This document shows positions 1 to 7,495 of a DNA stretch of 25,597 nt, piece after piece. The DNA is from W425 sp964503235. Its GTDB lineage: Bacteria > Chloroflexota > Dehalococcoidia > Dehalococcoidales > RBG-16-60-22. The notes beneath the pieces are model-generated. The model saw only the letters and a program-made list of their open reading frames with translations. It was not told the DNA's origin and searched no databases. The position numbers and the translations under genes are program-made. The first letter of the stretch is position 1, and each line of letters opens with the position of its first letter. The DNA lies in NCBI GenBank assembly GCA_964503235.1, contig CAZCZJ010000029.1, positions 1-25,597 of the forward strand, read 5' to 3'.

Positions 1-438
1 GTCATGAGCGGCTACTGGAAGGACGAGGAAAAGACCGCCAAGACGATTGATAAAGACGGCTGGGTGCATACGGGTGACATCGGCTATGTTGATGAGGACG
101 GCTATTACTTCCTCTCCGGTCGCTCCAGCGACATGATTATCCGCGCCGGAGAAAACATCTCGCCGGAGGAGCTGGAAAACGTTATCCGCGAGCATCCCAA
201 GGTTGAAGACGTCGCCGTTATCGGCGTGCCCGACGAGACCTGGGGAGAAGAGCCCCGCGCCGTGGTTATCCCCAAGAAGGGTAAAAAGCCCACCGAGGAA
301 GAAATCATGGAGTGGTGTCGTGAACGTCTCGCCAGCTTCAAACGCCCCCGCACGGTGGTCTTTGTTGATGACCTTCCCCGCAATCCCATGGGCAAGCTCA
401 TCAAGAGGGAGATAAGAGAAAAATACGGCAAACCGTAA
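1..438 (+). CDS. Acyl-CoA synthetase / AMP-dependent ligase, C-terminal part (5' truncated)
   Basis: The reading frame is open at the left edge, so the gene starts outside the window. The visible part is the end of the large N-terminal domain plus the C-terminal lid domain of the ANL superfamily, which activates carboxylic acids with ATP and transfers the acyl group to CoA. Visible hallmarks are the GYW motif at the very start, the HTGDIGYVDEDGYYF core motif (the Asp binds the ribose of AMP), the hinge region GRSSDMIIRAGENISPEE, and the near-terminal PRNPMGKLIKREI, which carries the lid lysine used in adenylation. The substrate cannot be judged because the acyl-pocket region is missing. The ATG at base 4 is internal, not a start. 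A strong terminator follows at 485-517. Confidence 0.9.
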   Translation, partial: VMSGYWKDEEKTAKTIDKDGWVHTGDIGYVDEDGYYFLSGRSSDMIIRAGENISPEELENVIREHPKVEDVAVIGVPDETWGEEPRAVVIPKKGKKPTEEEIMEWCRERLASFKRPRTVVFVDDLPRNPMGKLIKREIREKYGKP

Positions 439-449
439 AATATAATGTC

Positions 450-469
450 ATTCCCGCGTAAGCGGGAAT
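450..469. repeat. Short palindrome of the ATTCCC-N8-GGGAAT type
   Basis: An 8-bp perfect inverted repeat (ATTCCCGC / GCGGGAAT) closes on a GTAA tetraloop, 11 bases after the synthetase stop. It fits the 20-bp consensus ATTCCCNNNNNNNNGGGAAT known as dRS3 in Neisseria; similar palindromes are scattered through intergenic DNA in other bacteria. Only one copy is present in this window. Confidence 0.7.
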
Positions 470-484
470 CCAGACCCTCTTTGT

Positions 485-517
485 CCTCCTCCCTTACGAA
501 AGGGAGGAGGATTTTTT
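485..517 (+). terminator. Rho-independent terminator of the acyl-CoA synthetase gene
   Basis: An 11-bp perfect stem (CCTCCTCCCTT at 485-495 with AAGGGAGGAGG at 500-510) encloses a 4-base ACGA loop and is followed by an A and six T (512-517). It lies 47 bases after the synthetase stop codon. Confidence 0.88.
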
Positions 518-540
518 ATAGAGAGTAAAGATTGATTTTC

Positions 541-747
541 TGCCTCACCCCTTTTGCCCTCTCTCCTGACGAGGTGTCACAGGAGAGGGGGAAGTATTGA
601 AAGAGGGGTTGACACCCCTCTTAAACACCCTGTATAGGAGTATGTGGGGATTGTCTTTTCCATAGCATCTTCGGTTGTGGGGAAAAGACGGGGCTATCTA
701 CCGGCCTGATACGCCAGTGATACAGGGTGGCCGGGTGGGAAAAGATA
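541..747. repeat. Intergenic hairpin-cassette repeat, copy A
   Basis: No gene is visible here. The stretch opens with CTCACCCC and holds an imperfect hairpin (CTCTCCTG 561-568 with CAGGAGAG 580-587). Next comes a perfect 9-bp hairpin AAGAGGGGT-TGAC-ACCCCTCTT at 601-622. It ends in a module at 724-747, AGGGTGG then GGGTGGGAAAAGATA. Copy B (4441-4695) has the same TGAC-loop hairpin and the same terminal module. Copy C (8571-8812) shares the CTCACCCC opening and an equivalent G-rich hairpin. Confidence 0.65.
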
Positions 748-774
748 TCTCATAAGGGGAGGTGATAAGGGGAT

Positions 775-810
775 AAAAAACACCCGGCTGCTCCCCGGGG
801 AGCAGCCGGG
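775..810 (-). terminator. Rho-independent terminator of the lipoprotein gene
   Basis: A 28-base perfect palindrome at 783-810 (14-bp arms starting CCCGGCTGCTCCCC) is followed on the minus strand by six T (forward A run 775-780). It lies about 40 bases beyond the stop of the minus-strand lipoprotein gene. Confidence 0.88.
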
Positions 811-851
811 CATTAATATCGCTTTAAAGTTAGTTGATGGGTTTCTTCAAG

Positions 852-1346
852 CTATTCGCTGGCCCGCCAGAGAGCGATTGCCGTCTGGCCTTCTTCACTG
901 GAAATCCAGACCATGGCGGCATCTTTTTCATTATTTTTCATATACATGCCGTAAGCTATTTCTCCCATGTCCGCCCACATCTGCTCATCCCAGCCATTGT
1001 CCGGCATTTTGTCCTTGTAGAAATCGACTACATCATCAACATCGTCACCGGTTTCATAATAGCGCCATTCCATCTTGGAATAATCTTCGTCTTCTTCTGG
1101 CATGAATGACATACTAAACTCCTGTATCTGGTCGGCGCCACCATAGATAGGTATGTCATTCCAGGTAAAACCTCCGCCTCCCCCATTAGACGACTGTGTG
1201 GTCTGAGCGGCGGTTGTTGCCGCGGTGGTAGCGGCCGTGGTCTTGGCTGTGGTGGTTTTTTCCTCACCGTTATCGCCGCCACAGGCTCCGACGATAACCA
1301 GAGCGAGGATAGAGATTACTACAAATATCAGTGAAATCTTTTTCAT
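852..1346 (-). CDS. Secreted lipoprotein with Thr/Ala-rich linker
   Basis: The protein has about 164 residues. I start it at the ATG at 1346 because an AAAGGAG box sits five bases upstream; the frame extends ten codons further but without a ribosome site. The N-terminus MKKISLIFVVISILALVIVGAC is a lipoprotein signal with lipobox VGAC, so the mature protein should be lipid-anchored at its Cys. A low-complexity Thr/Ala then Gly linker follows. The globular part of about 105 residues has the pattern IPIYGGADQ, YETGDDVDDVVDFYKDKM, NGW and a final Ile/Ala-rich strand. I associate this fold with Chloroflexota lipoproteins of unknown role. The gene has its own terminator at 775-810. The ligand or function cannot be read from the sequence. 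Confidence 0.85.
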   Translation of the reverse strand: MKKISLIFVVISILALVIVGACGGDNGEEKTTTAKTTAATTAATTAAQTTQSSNGGGGGFTWNDIPIYGGADQIQEFSMSFMPEEDEDYSKMEWRYYETGDDVDDVVDFYKDKMPDNGWDEQMWADMGEIAYGMYMKNNEKDAAMVWISSEEGQTAIALWRASE

Positions 1347-1489
1347 ATCAACTCCTTTATCATTTTTCCTTCTCACTATACAAAAATATATCCTTATAAA
1401 TATTAACGTTTTATTAATGGCAAGTCAACAGGGGATAACGTTTTATACTGTAGAAAGGTGATGTGTTCGAGAGAAATAATCCCGACTTC

Positions 1490-1518
1490 TTGTCTGCTTT
1501 ATAAGTACCTAGTATAAT
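1490..1518 (+). promoter_or_regulatory. Sigma-70-type promoter upstream of the DUF998 gene
   Basis: TTGTCT at 1490-1495 and TATAAT at 1513-1518 are separated by 17 bases. This places the transcription start near 1525, about 40 bases before the ATG at 1565. Confidence 0.75.
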
Positions 1519-1564
1519 ATGTTCATAGCTTCGTTTTTACATAACGGGGTAGCAGGTTCCGGAT

Positions 1565-2224
1565 ATGCGTGTTTTATTTAATCTATCCACTAATATAAGA
1601 AAGCTGAATGTTCACAGCGCCCTGGCCTTCGCGGGCATGGCGGGACCGGTGGTGCTTATTGTAACCGATATAGTGGCGTCCTCTGCCAATCCCGGTTACA
1701 GCCTGGTGCGGGATTCTATCAGTAGCCTGGCTTTAACTAAACTCGGTTGGGTACAAACGATAGGGTTCCTGGCTATCGGTTTGCTCGTGGAGATTTTTAC
1801 AGCCGGGCTTCTCTACAATATCCGTACCAGGCGGGCATTTCATCTCAGTATTACCTGTTTGGTTATCGTGGGTTTCGGTATGTTGCTTCTCGGCGCTTTC
1901 CGCACCGACCCTGTTGGCGCCCCCGATACTGCCGAAGGCATAATCCATCACATTGCCGCCACCGCGGTTTTCTGGCTTTTCCCTATCGCCAGTCTGCTCA
2001 TAGCGCCCAGTATTAAAAATGACCCTTACTGGCAGAATGTGTACAAATACACAATTATTACAGGGATTCTGGGTTTTATACTCGTGATAATGGTAGCAAT
2101 ACTCGAAAATACCTCTTCATGGTTCGGACTGGCGGAGCGCCTTCTGGTGGCTAATATGATTATCTGGGTCGAGGTAATGGCATTTAAGCTTTTATACCTG
2201 TCGTTGACTCGTGATAGTTCCTGA
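1565..2224 (+). CDS. DUF998 family integral membrane protein
   Basis: The protein has 219 residues and about six hydrophobic helices. Conserved traits of DUF998 are visible: SISSLALTKLGWVQTIGF after the first helix, GLLVEIFTAGLL in the second, GAFRTDPVG between the third and fourth, and an IHHIAATAVFWLFPIA segment. The family is widespread in bacteria and archaea with no assigned reaction; it is presumed to sit in the cytoplasmic membrane. The start is the first ATG after a good promoter (1490-1518), although the ribosome site is weak. The end overlaps the start of the next gene by 14 bases, so the two are probably translated from one message. Confidence 0.85.
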   Translation: MRVLFNLSTNIRKLNVHSALAFAGMAGPVVLIVTDIVASSANPGYSLVRDSISSLALTKLGWVQTIGFLAIGLLVEIFTAGLLYNIRTRRAFHLSITCLVIVGFGMLLLGAFRTDPVGAPDTAEGIIHHIAATAVFWLFPIASLLIAPSIKNDPYWQNVYKYTIITGILGFILVIMVAILENTSSWFGLAERLLVANMIIWVEVMAFKLLYLSLTRDSS

Positions 2225-2522
2225 AAACCCTGGGGCATCCGTTATAATTAATAAAGTGGATACATTTCTGGAAGTACTTAAGTGGATTGGGATAGCTTTA
2301 GCCGCTGGATTCGTGGGATATTTCGGACGCTATCCTGCTAAAATCCTGATTAATAAAATTTCCGGTACCGGAAAAACCACTCCTCGAGAAGTCCCGGAGA
2401 AGGATGAGGGACGTAGACAGCTTGAACTGGAGAAAAGTCGCTTAAAGATTGAAAAGAAGGCGGCCAAACAAGCGGCGAAGACCGCCAAGAAAGCCGGCAA
2501 GAAAGAAAACGATGTACCTTGA
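2211..2522 (+). CDS. Small membrane protein with Lys/Ala-rich cytoplasmic tail
   Basis: An open frame of 103 codons begins at a GTG inside the end of the DUF998 gene; a second in-frame GTG at 2256 is an equally possible start and would remove 15 residues. One hydrophobic segment (FLEVLKWIGIALAAGFVGYF) is followed by a strongly charged tail rich in Lys, Glu and Ala (for example KKAAKQAAKTAKKAGKK) that probably forms a helix or coiled coil. I do not recognise a family. The overlap and shared strand suggest co-expression with the DUF998 protein. The composition is plausible for a small membrane-anchored, nucleic-acid- or membrane-contacting protein, but that is only a guess. Confidence 0.6.
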   Translation: MIVPENPGASVIINKVDTFLEVLKWIGIALAAGFVGYFGRYPAKILINKISGTGKTTPREVPEKDEGRRQLELEKSRLKIEKKAAKQAAKTAKKAGKKENDVP

Positions 2523-2547
2523 CTGTGAATTCCTGCTTTAGTATTAT
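2519..2547 (+). promoter_or_regulatory. Sigma-70-type promoter for the DAHP synthase gene
   Basis: TTGACT at 2519-2524 and TATTAT at 2542-2547 are spaced by 17 bases. The -35 box overlaps the stop codon of the preceding small gene. The predicted start near 2554 gives a leader of about 60 bases before aroF. Confidence 0.7.
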
Positions 2548-2614
2548 CAATAGAGTGGAATTACCTGAGGTGATAATAACCATTATACGTCTTGCCAGGA
2601 GCTGATAGAGAAAT

Positions 2615-3628
2615 ATGATAGTTGAAATGAAAACCGGTGCCAGTAGAGAAGAAGTTGATGCGGTAGTCGAGAAAGCCAAATCACAGGGACTCGATGTCCA
2701 ATTGAACCTCGGTACCGATAAAACCGTGGTAGCGCTTCTCGGCAGCAATACCGGACAGCTTGACACCGGTATTTTTGCCGTGCTGCCGGGCGTGGAAAGC
2801 GTTACCCGCATTATGAAGCCCTACAAGCTGGCATCGCGTGAGTTTAGACCCGGAGACAGCCGGGTTTCCTGTGGTGATGTGGAAATCGGAGGTAAACGCA
2901 TTATCGTTATGGCCGGTCCGTGCGCCGTAGAGAACGAAAAACAGCTTTTTGATGCCGCCCGAGCCGTCCAGAAAGCGGGAGCCAGCGTTCTGCGCGGCGG
3001 CGCTTTTAAACCGCGTACCTCACCATTCAGCTTCCAGGGATTACGGAAAGCGGGTCTTGAACTTCTGGCTAATGTTAGAAAAGAAACTGGTATTCCGGTG
3101 GTAACCGAGGTAGTAGAACCCAATGACGTTAAGCTTGTCGCCAGCTATGCGGATATGCTGCAGATAGGCTCACGCAATATGCAGAATTATGCCCTCCTGA
3201 CCAATGCCGGACGGAGTGACCGCCCCGTAGTTCTGAAGCGGGGATTTTCCTGTACTATTACCGAGTGGCTGACCGCCGCCGACTATCTACTGGCCGAGGG
3301 GAATGATGTCGTCCTCTGTGAACGGGGTATCAGGACGTTTGAAGACAGCGTGCGGTTTTCCCTGGATATCTCGGCGGTGCCGGTACTAAAGAGGTTCAGT
3401 CACCTTCCGGTAATTGTCGACCCCAGTCATGCCGCTGGCCATTATTCGCTGGTACCGGCCATGGCCAAGGCAGCGGTAGCGGCCGGAGCCGACGGACTTC
3501 TCATCGAGGTGCATCCCAATCCTAAAGAAGCTCTTGTCGATGGCCTGCAATCGCTTTCACCTTCTGATTTTTCGCGGCTTATGGAAGAATTGAAAGTGGT
3601 CGCTAATTCAGTCGGCAGGTTTATCTAG
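2615..3628 (+). CDS. aroF: 3-deoxy-7-phosphoheptulonate synthase (DAHP synthase)
   Basis: This enzyme condenses phosphoenolpyruvate and erythrose 4-phosphate in the first step of the shikimate pathway. The 337 residues split into an N-terminal ferredoxin-like domain (about 1-70, as in the Thermotoga type, where it mediates feedback inhibition) and a TIM-barrel catalytic domain of the AroA-I-beta/KDO8P-like class. Visible catalytic motifs are AGPCAVEN (metal-ligand Cys103), GGAFKPRTSPFSFQGL (about 128-143), VLKRGFS, IVDPSHAAGHYSLVP with the metal-binding His, and GLLIEVHPNP. Length and order match the family. It has its own promoter at 2519-2547; an AGGAG lies about 13 bases before the ATG. 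No other shikimate gene follows, so it appears detached from its pathway cluster. Confidence 0.95.
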   Translation: MIVEMKTGASREEVDAVVEKAKSQGLDVQLNLGTDKTVVALLGSNTGQLDTGIFAVLPGVESVTRIMKPYKLASREFRPGDSRVSCGDVEIGGKRIIVMAGPCAVENEKQLFDAARAVQKAGASVLRGGAFKPRTSPFSFQGLRKAGLELLANVRKETGIPVVTEVVEPNDVKLVASYADMLQIGSRNMQNYALLTNAGRSDRPVVLKRGFSCTITEWLTAADYLLAEGNDVVLCERGIRTFEDSVRFSLDISAVPVLKRFSHLPVIVDPSHAAGHYSLVPAMAKAAVAAGADGLLIEVHPNPKEALVDGLQSLSPSDFSRLMEELKVVANSVGRFI

Positions 3629-3658
3629 TCCGTATATATTTTCTCGATTGGACATTTA

Positions 3659-4432
3659 GTGTATAAAGATTACTTCGTCATTGAAGTTGACGGCATCGCT
3701 ATTATAGGTCAAGAGTTCCTGCCCGTTGAAGATTCCGGATATCCGGTTGTCTGTCTCTGTCACGGTGTACCCTCGGGTAATCCCCCTGACCCCAACGACG
3801 GTGGCTATCCGGCGCTGGCGGAGACTATCTGCGAACAAAAATACCCCGTTTATATTTTCAATTTCCGGGGAGCTGGCGATAGTGGAGGTAATTTCGATAT
3901 GCCCGGGTGGACCCGCGACCTGCAATCTGTTGTCGACTATATACTGGGACTGGATTATAACAGAAACCGATTTTTTTATCTGGTTGGCTTTAGCGCCGGA
4001 GCGGCAACATCGGTATACGTAGCTTCGAAGGATAACCGGATATCCGGCGTGGCTGCCTGTGCCTGCCCGGCTGATTTTTCACTTTTCCTGGAGCGCGGCG
4101 GCCCTCAGGCTATTGTCGATCATTATCGCGAAATAGGCACCATTCGGGACGCGGATTTTCCCGAGTCGGCTCAGGCCTGGCTCGATGCTTTCCTGCCTAT
4201 TACACCGGTTGACCACGTTGGTAAAATAGCCCCCAGGACTCTGATACTCATTCACGGCAGTGAAGATGATGTAGTCCCCTTAAGTCATGCCCATCGTCTG
4301 TTCGAGAGAGCTAGGGAGCCCAAGAAACTTGTGGTGATTGAAGGGGCCGGTCACCGTCTCCGCCGCGAACCCGGTGCCATCCAAGCTATGCTCGATTGGC
4401 TAAGACAGTGCCGTCGCCAAGAGGCTTCTTGA
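3659..4432 (+). CDS. Alpha/beta hydrolase (serine hydrolase) of unknown substrate
   Basis: The protein has 257 residues and starts with GTG, 30 bases after aroF. It shows a full alpha/beta-hydrolase triad: the oxyanion segment CLCHGVPSG (33-40), the FNFRGAGDSGG strand-turn (68-77), the nucleophile elbow GFSAG (Ser112), the acid in HGSEDDVVP (Asp203) and the base in GAGHRLR (His232). There is no signal peptide, so it is probably cytoplasmic. The fold resembles small esterases, acylaminoacyl peptidase domains and BAAT/dienelactone-like hydrolases; the substrate cannot be told from the sequence. It probably shares the aroF transcript. Confidence 0.87.
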   Translation: MYKDYFVIEVDGIAIIGQEFLPVEDSGYPVVCLCHGVPSGNPPDPNDGGYPALAETICEQKYPVYIFNFRGAGDSGGNFDMPGWTRDLQSVVDYILGLDYNRNRFFYLVGFSAGAATSVYVASKDNRISGVAACACPADFSLFLERGGPQAIVDHYREIGTIRDADFPESAQAWLDAFLPITPVDHVGKIAPRTLILIHGSEDDVVPLSHAHRLFERAREPKKLVVIEGAGHRLRREPGAIQAMLDWLRQCRRQEAS

Positions 4433-4440
4433 AATATCAG

Positions 4441-4695
4441 TTTGGTTTTGGAAAACTTGCTATACTCACCCCCTTTATCCCCCTCTCAAACGATTACATC
4501 TTACATGTTCGTGTGCCTTTTTGTTTGAGAGGGGGATTTAATTTTTAAGAGGGGCTGACGCCCCTCCTTGCCAGCTACTCCCCTTTTAGCGGAGATAAAT
4601 TTATCTCTACTTTTTTGAAAGGGGGAGAAAAGGAGGGGGGTAATTTAGCGGACAGGCCGCCGATGATGCGAGGGTGGTTTGGGTGGGAAAAGATA
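4441..4695. repeat. Intergenic hairpin-cassette repeat, copy B
   Basis: This gap before purF holds no gene; three hairpins stand in a row. H1 is a perfect 15-bp inverted repeat (4477-4491 with 4523-4537, arm ATCCCCCTCTCAAAC) around a 31-base loop. H2 is AAGAGGGGC-TGAC-GCCCCTCcTT at 4547-4569. H3 nests the 16-base palindrome GAGATAAATTTATCTC (4592-4607) between CTCCCC and GGGGGAG arms. The end (4671-4695) repeats the AGGGTGG...GGGTGGGAAAAGATA module of copy A. The start TTTGGTTTTGG...CTCACCCCC matches the inverted right end of copy C. Confidence 0.7.
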
Positions 4696-4751
4696 ACTAC
4701 CTTGGGGTGGTGCAGACATCAGAAAATCATAACGAAAATAGCCATCCCGAA

Positions 4752-4781
4752 TTGACCCCGTAAGGTAAAAAGGGGTATAAT
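4752..4781 (+). promoter_or_regulatory. Sigma-70-type promoter for purF
   Basis: TTGACC at 4752-4757 and TATAAT at 4776-4781 are 18 bases apart. The predicted start near 4788 gives a leader of about 38 bases. I see neither a PurR-like operator nor a purine riboswitch in the leader. Confidence 0.75.
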
Positions 4782-4825
4782 AATAGTAGAACGTTGGACA
4801 AGACGAACTTAAAGGCAGGTTAAAC

Positions 4826-6247
4826 TTGCACGAGTCTTGCGGGGTTTTCGGTATTTATTCCCCTGATGAGGATGTAGCCCGTCTTACCTTTTTCGGATTA
4901 TTTGCCCTTCAGCACCGTGGGCAGGAAAGCGCCGGTATCGCCACCGCTAACGGAACAAAGTTAGATATCTATACCGGCATGGGGCGGGTATCCAACGTTT
5001 TCAGTGAAGATTCCCTGCGCCGACTTACCGGCCATATTGCCATCGGACATAATCGCTATTCCACCTCGGGTTCTAGTCGGGCTGCCAACGCCCAACCGAT
5101 TATCGTCGGTAACGGCAACAGTGCTATCGCCATCGCTCACAACGGTAATATCGTTAATGCCGGGTATCTCCAGAAAGAATTACTTGATAATGGTTATACC
5201 TTTCGCAGTGGCACGGATACTGAGGTTATCGCCAATCTCATCCTCTCCTCCCCGGAAAAAGACATAGTAGACAAGATACAATATGCCATGAGGCGTCTCC
5301 AGGGTGCCTACTCTCTGGTGCTGATCACCTCCAAAGAATTATACGCCGTACGCGACCCTTTCGGAGTGCGCCCTCTGTGCCTGGGCAATCTGGACGGGGG
5401 ATGGGTGGTGGCTTCGGAGACCTGCGCCCTCGACCATATCGGCGCCAACTCCATAGAAGAGATAAAACCCGGCGAAATTATCCGGGTTAATGAAAACGGG
5501 GTTCAGAAGTATTCCGTAGCATCGGAGAGAAGCGCTTTATGTATATTTGAGTATATTTACTTTGCCCGGCCGGACAGTCTCATTAACGGGAGATTGCTTT
5601 ACCCGGTCCGACAGGCGATGGGAGCCGGACTGGCAAGGGAACATGATGTGGATGCCGACCTTGTTATGGGCGTTCCCGATTCGGCCACGGCGGCGGGTAT
5701 GGGTTACGCCCATGAATCGGGCATACCGATAGCTGAGGGGCTGATAAAAAACCGTTACGTAGGCCGTACCTTTATCGAGCCCGACCAGCGTATCAGGGAC
5801 CTCGGTGTTCAGCTTAAATTTAATCCGCTACCCCAGATGCTGGATGGACGGCGACTGGTCGTCGTTGACGATAGTATCGTTCGAGGCACTACCACACCGA
5901 GCGTAGTGAAGCTCCTCAAGAAAGCGGGAGCCAAAGAGGTTCACATGCGTATCTGCGCCCCTCCTATCAAGTATCCCTGCTTCTTTGGGGTTGATATGGC
6001 TACGCGGCGCGAGTTGATTGCTGCCCAGAAGAGTATACCGGAAATTTGTAGCTTCATCGGCGCCGACTCTCTCGGCTATTTGAGTCTCGAGGGGCTGGTT
6101 AAATCGGTGGGTTCGGCTAAGAATACGTTCTGTCTGGCTTGTTTTACGGGAGACTATCCCATTCCTGTCCAGCTTGAGATGGATAAGCTGGCTCTTGAAC
6201 ATAATACGGATATTGGAGAGTTCTGCGAAGGCATTGAAGGTGCCTGA
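4826..6247 (+). CDS. purF: Amidophosphoribosyltransferase (iron-sulfur type)
   Basis: PurF makes phosphoribosylamine from PRPP and glutamine, the committed step of purine synthesis. The N-terminal Ntn glutaminase domain starts MHESCGVFGIY, so the nucleophile is Cys5 behind a four-residue leader that should be processed off. NRYSTSG and AHNGNIVN belong to the same domain. The phosphoribosyltransferase half carries the PRPP motif VVVDDSIVRGTT (346-356). Cys239 (before IFEYIYFARPDS), Cys385, Cys436 and Cys439 (CLAC) correspond to the 4Fe-4S ligands of the Bacillus-type enzyme. The 473 residues are normal for the family. The start is TTG with AGGCAGG upstream. It appears monocistronic, with the minus-strand ABC permease gene converging 30 bases after its stop. 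Confidence 0.96.
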   Translation: MHESCGVFGIYSPDEDVARLTFFGLFALQHRGQESAGIATANGTKLDIYTGMGRVSNVFSEDSLRRLTGHIAIGHNRYSTSGSSRAANAQPIIVGNGNSAIAIAHNGNIVNAGYLQKELLDNGYTFRSGTDTEVIANLILSSPEKDIVDKIQYAMRRLQGAYSLVLITSKELYAVRDPFGVRPLCLGNLDGGWVVASETCALDHIGANSIEEIKPGEIIRVNENGVQKYSVASERSALCIFEYIYFARPDSLINGRLLYPVRQAMGAGLAREHDVDADLVMGVPDSATAAGMGYAHESGIPIAEGLIKNRYVGRTFIEPDQRIRDLGVQLKFNPLPQMLDGRRLVVVDDSIVRGTTTPSVVKLLKKAGAKEVHMRICAPPIKYPCFFGVDMATRRELIAAQKSIPEICSFIGADSLGYLSLEGLVKSVGSAKNTFCLACFTGDYPIPVQLEMDKLALEHNTDIGEFCEGIEGA

Positions 6248-6277
6248 TATCAGTTTAAAATAGCCCTGTTTCCCTTT

Positions 6278-7495
6278 TCAAGCGTGCCGTAACGAACGGA
6301 AAACCTCTCCTATTTTCGGTCTTTTCCCGTACATCAGCAGGTAGGTCCGGAAAACCCTGATGGTCAATGCCAGCACCCCGATGATGCAAAGACAAAGCAC
6401 CGCAATACTTACGAGTAGCTGCCAGGCAGGAATACCGGTCACTCCCAGCCTTATCATCACGGCCACAGGAGATGTGAGAGGGAAAATCGTGAGACCAATC
6501 CAGACGGGATTGTTCGGGAATATCATAAGTAGTGAGATAAACCATAGTGGGGCAACGGCGGGAAGAGTGAAAATAGCAATAAGCTGTTGCCCTTCCCGGG
6601 AGCTGGAGCTGATAGCGCCGATGCTGGCTGAAATTACCGCAAACAACAGGTAGCCCAGGACAAAATACACGATTCCCAGAATGAGGAAGTGGGCCGGTAA
6701 CTGTACGGTGCTGAGAAATCCGCCGATGGATGACGAGGCCAGCCTGAGTAGGAGTGGGGCGGAGACTATCCAGACGGCTACCTGCACCAGCCCGGCGATA
6801 CCGATACCCAGGACCTTACCGGTGAGCAGCTGTCGGGCGGAAACGGAAGAAAGCAATATCTCTATAAGGCGGTTCTCTTTCTCCTCGCCCAGACCTTGCA
6901 GCAGGTAGGTGGAAGAGAAAATGATGGAGAGTACCAGCAGAATGCTGAAAATGCCCGGAAAAACAAAACTCCCAAACCCGCCCTGCTCGGCAGCCACGTC
7001 GCCAGTCTCGGTGAGCGTGATGGTAACCAGGTTCAACGGCGCCTGAATCCTGGCCGCTGTATCCGCGGACACTTTCCCCGTCAACAGATTGCTTAAGAGA
7101 AAATCGTTAATTGCGGTCATTAATTCGGGGGGTGGGTACAGCTCTTTCTGCATGGTGTAACGGTCAATCAATCCGGAAGTAATATAATCCGGTGGAATGA
7201 TAAAATACTCTTTAATATCGGCCGCGACCAGTGCCTGATTTACCTCGTCCGCCGTATCATAGCGCACCAGCGTGATGTTACCCTGGCTCGTATCCTGGTC
7301 AAATCCTCCCAGTTGATCCACATAACCTATTTTTTCGGTTTCGGTCGGTGGTGGCTTGGATATTCCCGAGGCGACGTGATAAATCCCAATGGCCAAAAGG
7401 GCGACGAGTGGGACAACCAGCGTCATGATGATGAAGCCCTTGCGGTTCACTGTATTCAGAAATTCGTGTTTGAATATTAGAAACGTCTTATTCAT
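6278..7495 (-). CDS. ABC transporter permease, ABC-2 / NatB-like
   Basis: The protein has 405 residues. An N-terminal helix (about 20-42) is followed by a large external domain (about 45-170), then five further hydrophobic helices starting near FVFPGIFSILLVLSIIFSS. This is the layout of ABC-2 permeases of the NatB/YhaP type. The sequence GEEKENRLIEILLSS after the second helix is the conserved cytoplasmic coupling segment of that family. It overlaps the ATPase gene by eight bases, so the two form one exporter. NatAB-type pumps export Na+ or small toxic compounds; the actual substrate here is not readable. Confidence 0.9.
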   Translation of the reverse strand: MNKTFLIFKHEFLNTVNRKGFIIMTLVVPLVALLAIGIYHVASGISKPPPTETEKIGYVDQLGGFDQDTSQGNITLVRYDTADEVNQALVAADIKEYFIIPPDYITSGLIDRYTMQKELYPPPELMTAINDFLLSNLLTGKVSADTAARIQAPLNLVTITLTETGDVAAEQGGFGSFVFPGIFSILLVLSIIFSSTYLLQGLGEEKENRLIEILLSSVSARQLLTGKVLGIGIAGLVQVAVWIVSAPLLLRLASSSIGGFLSTVQLPAHFLILGIVYFVLGYLLFAVISASIGAISSSSREGQQLIAIFTLPAVAPLWFISLLMIFPNNPVWIGLTIFPLTSPVAVMIRLGVTGIPAWQLLVSIAVLCLCIIGVLALTIRVFRTYLLMYGKRPKIGEVFRSLRHA

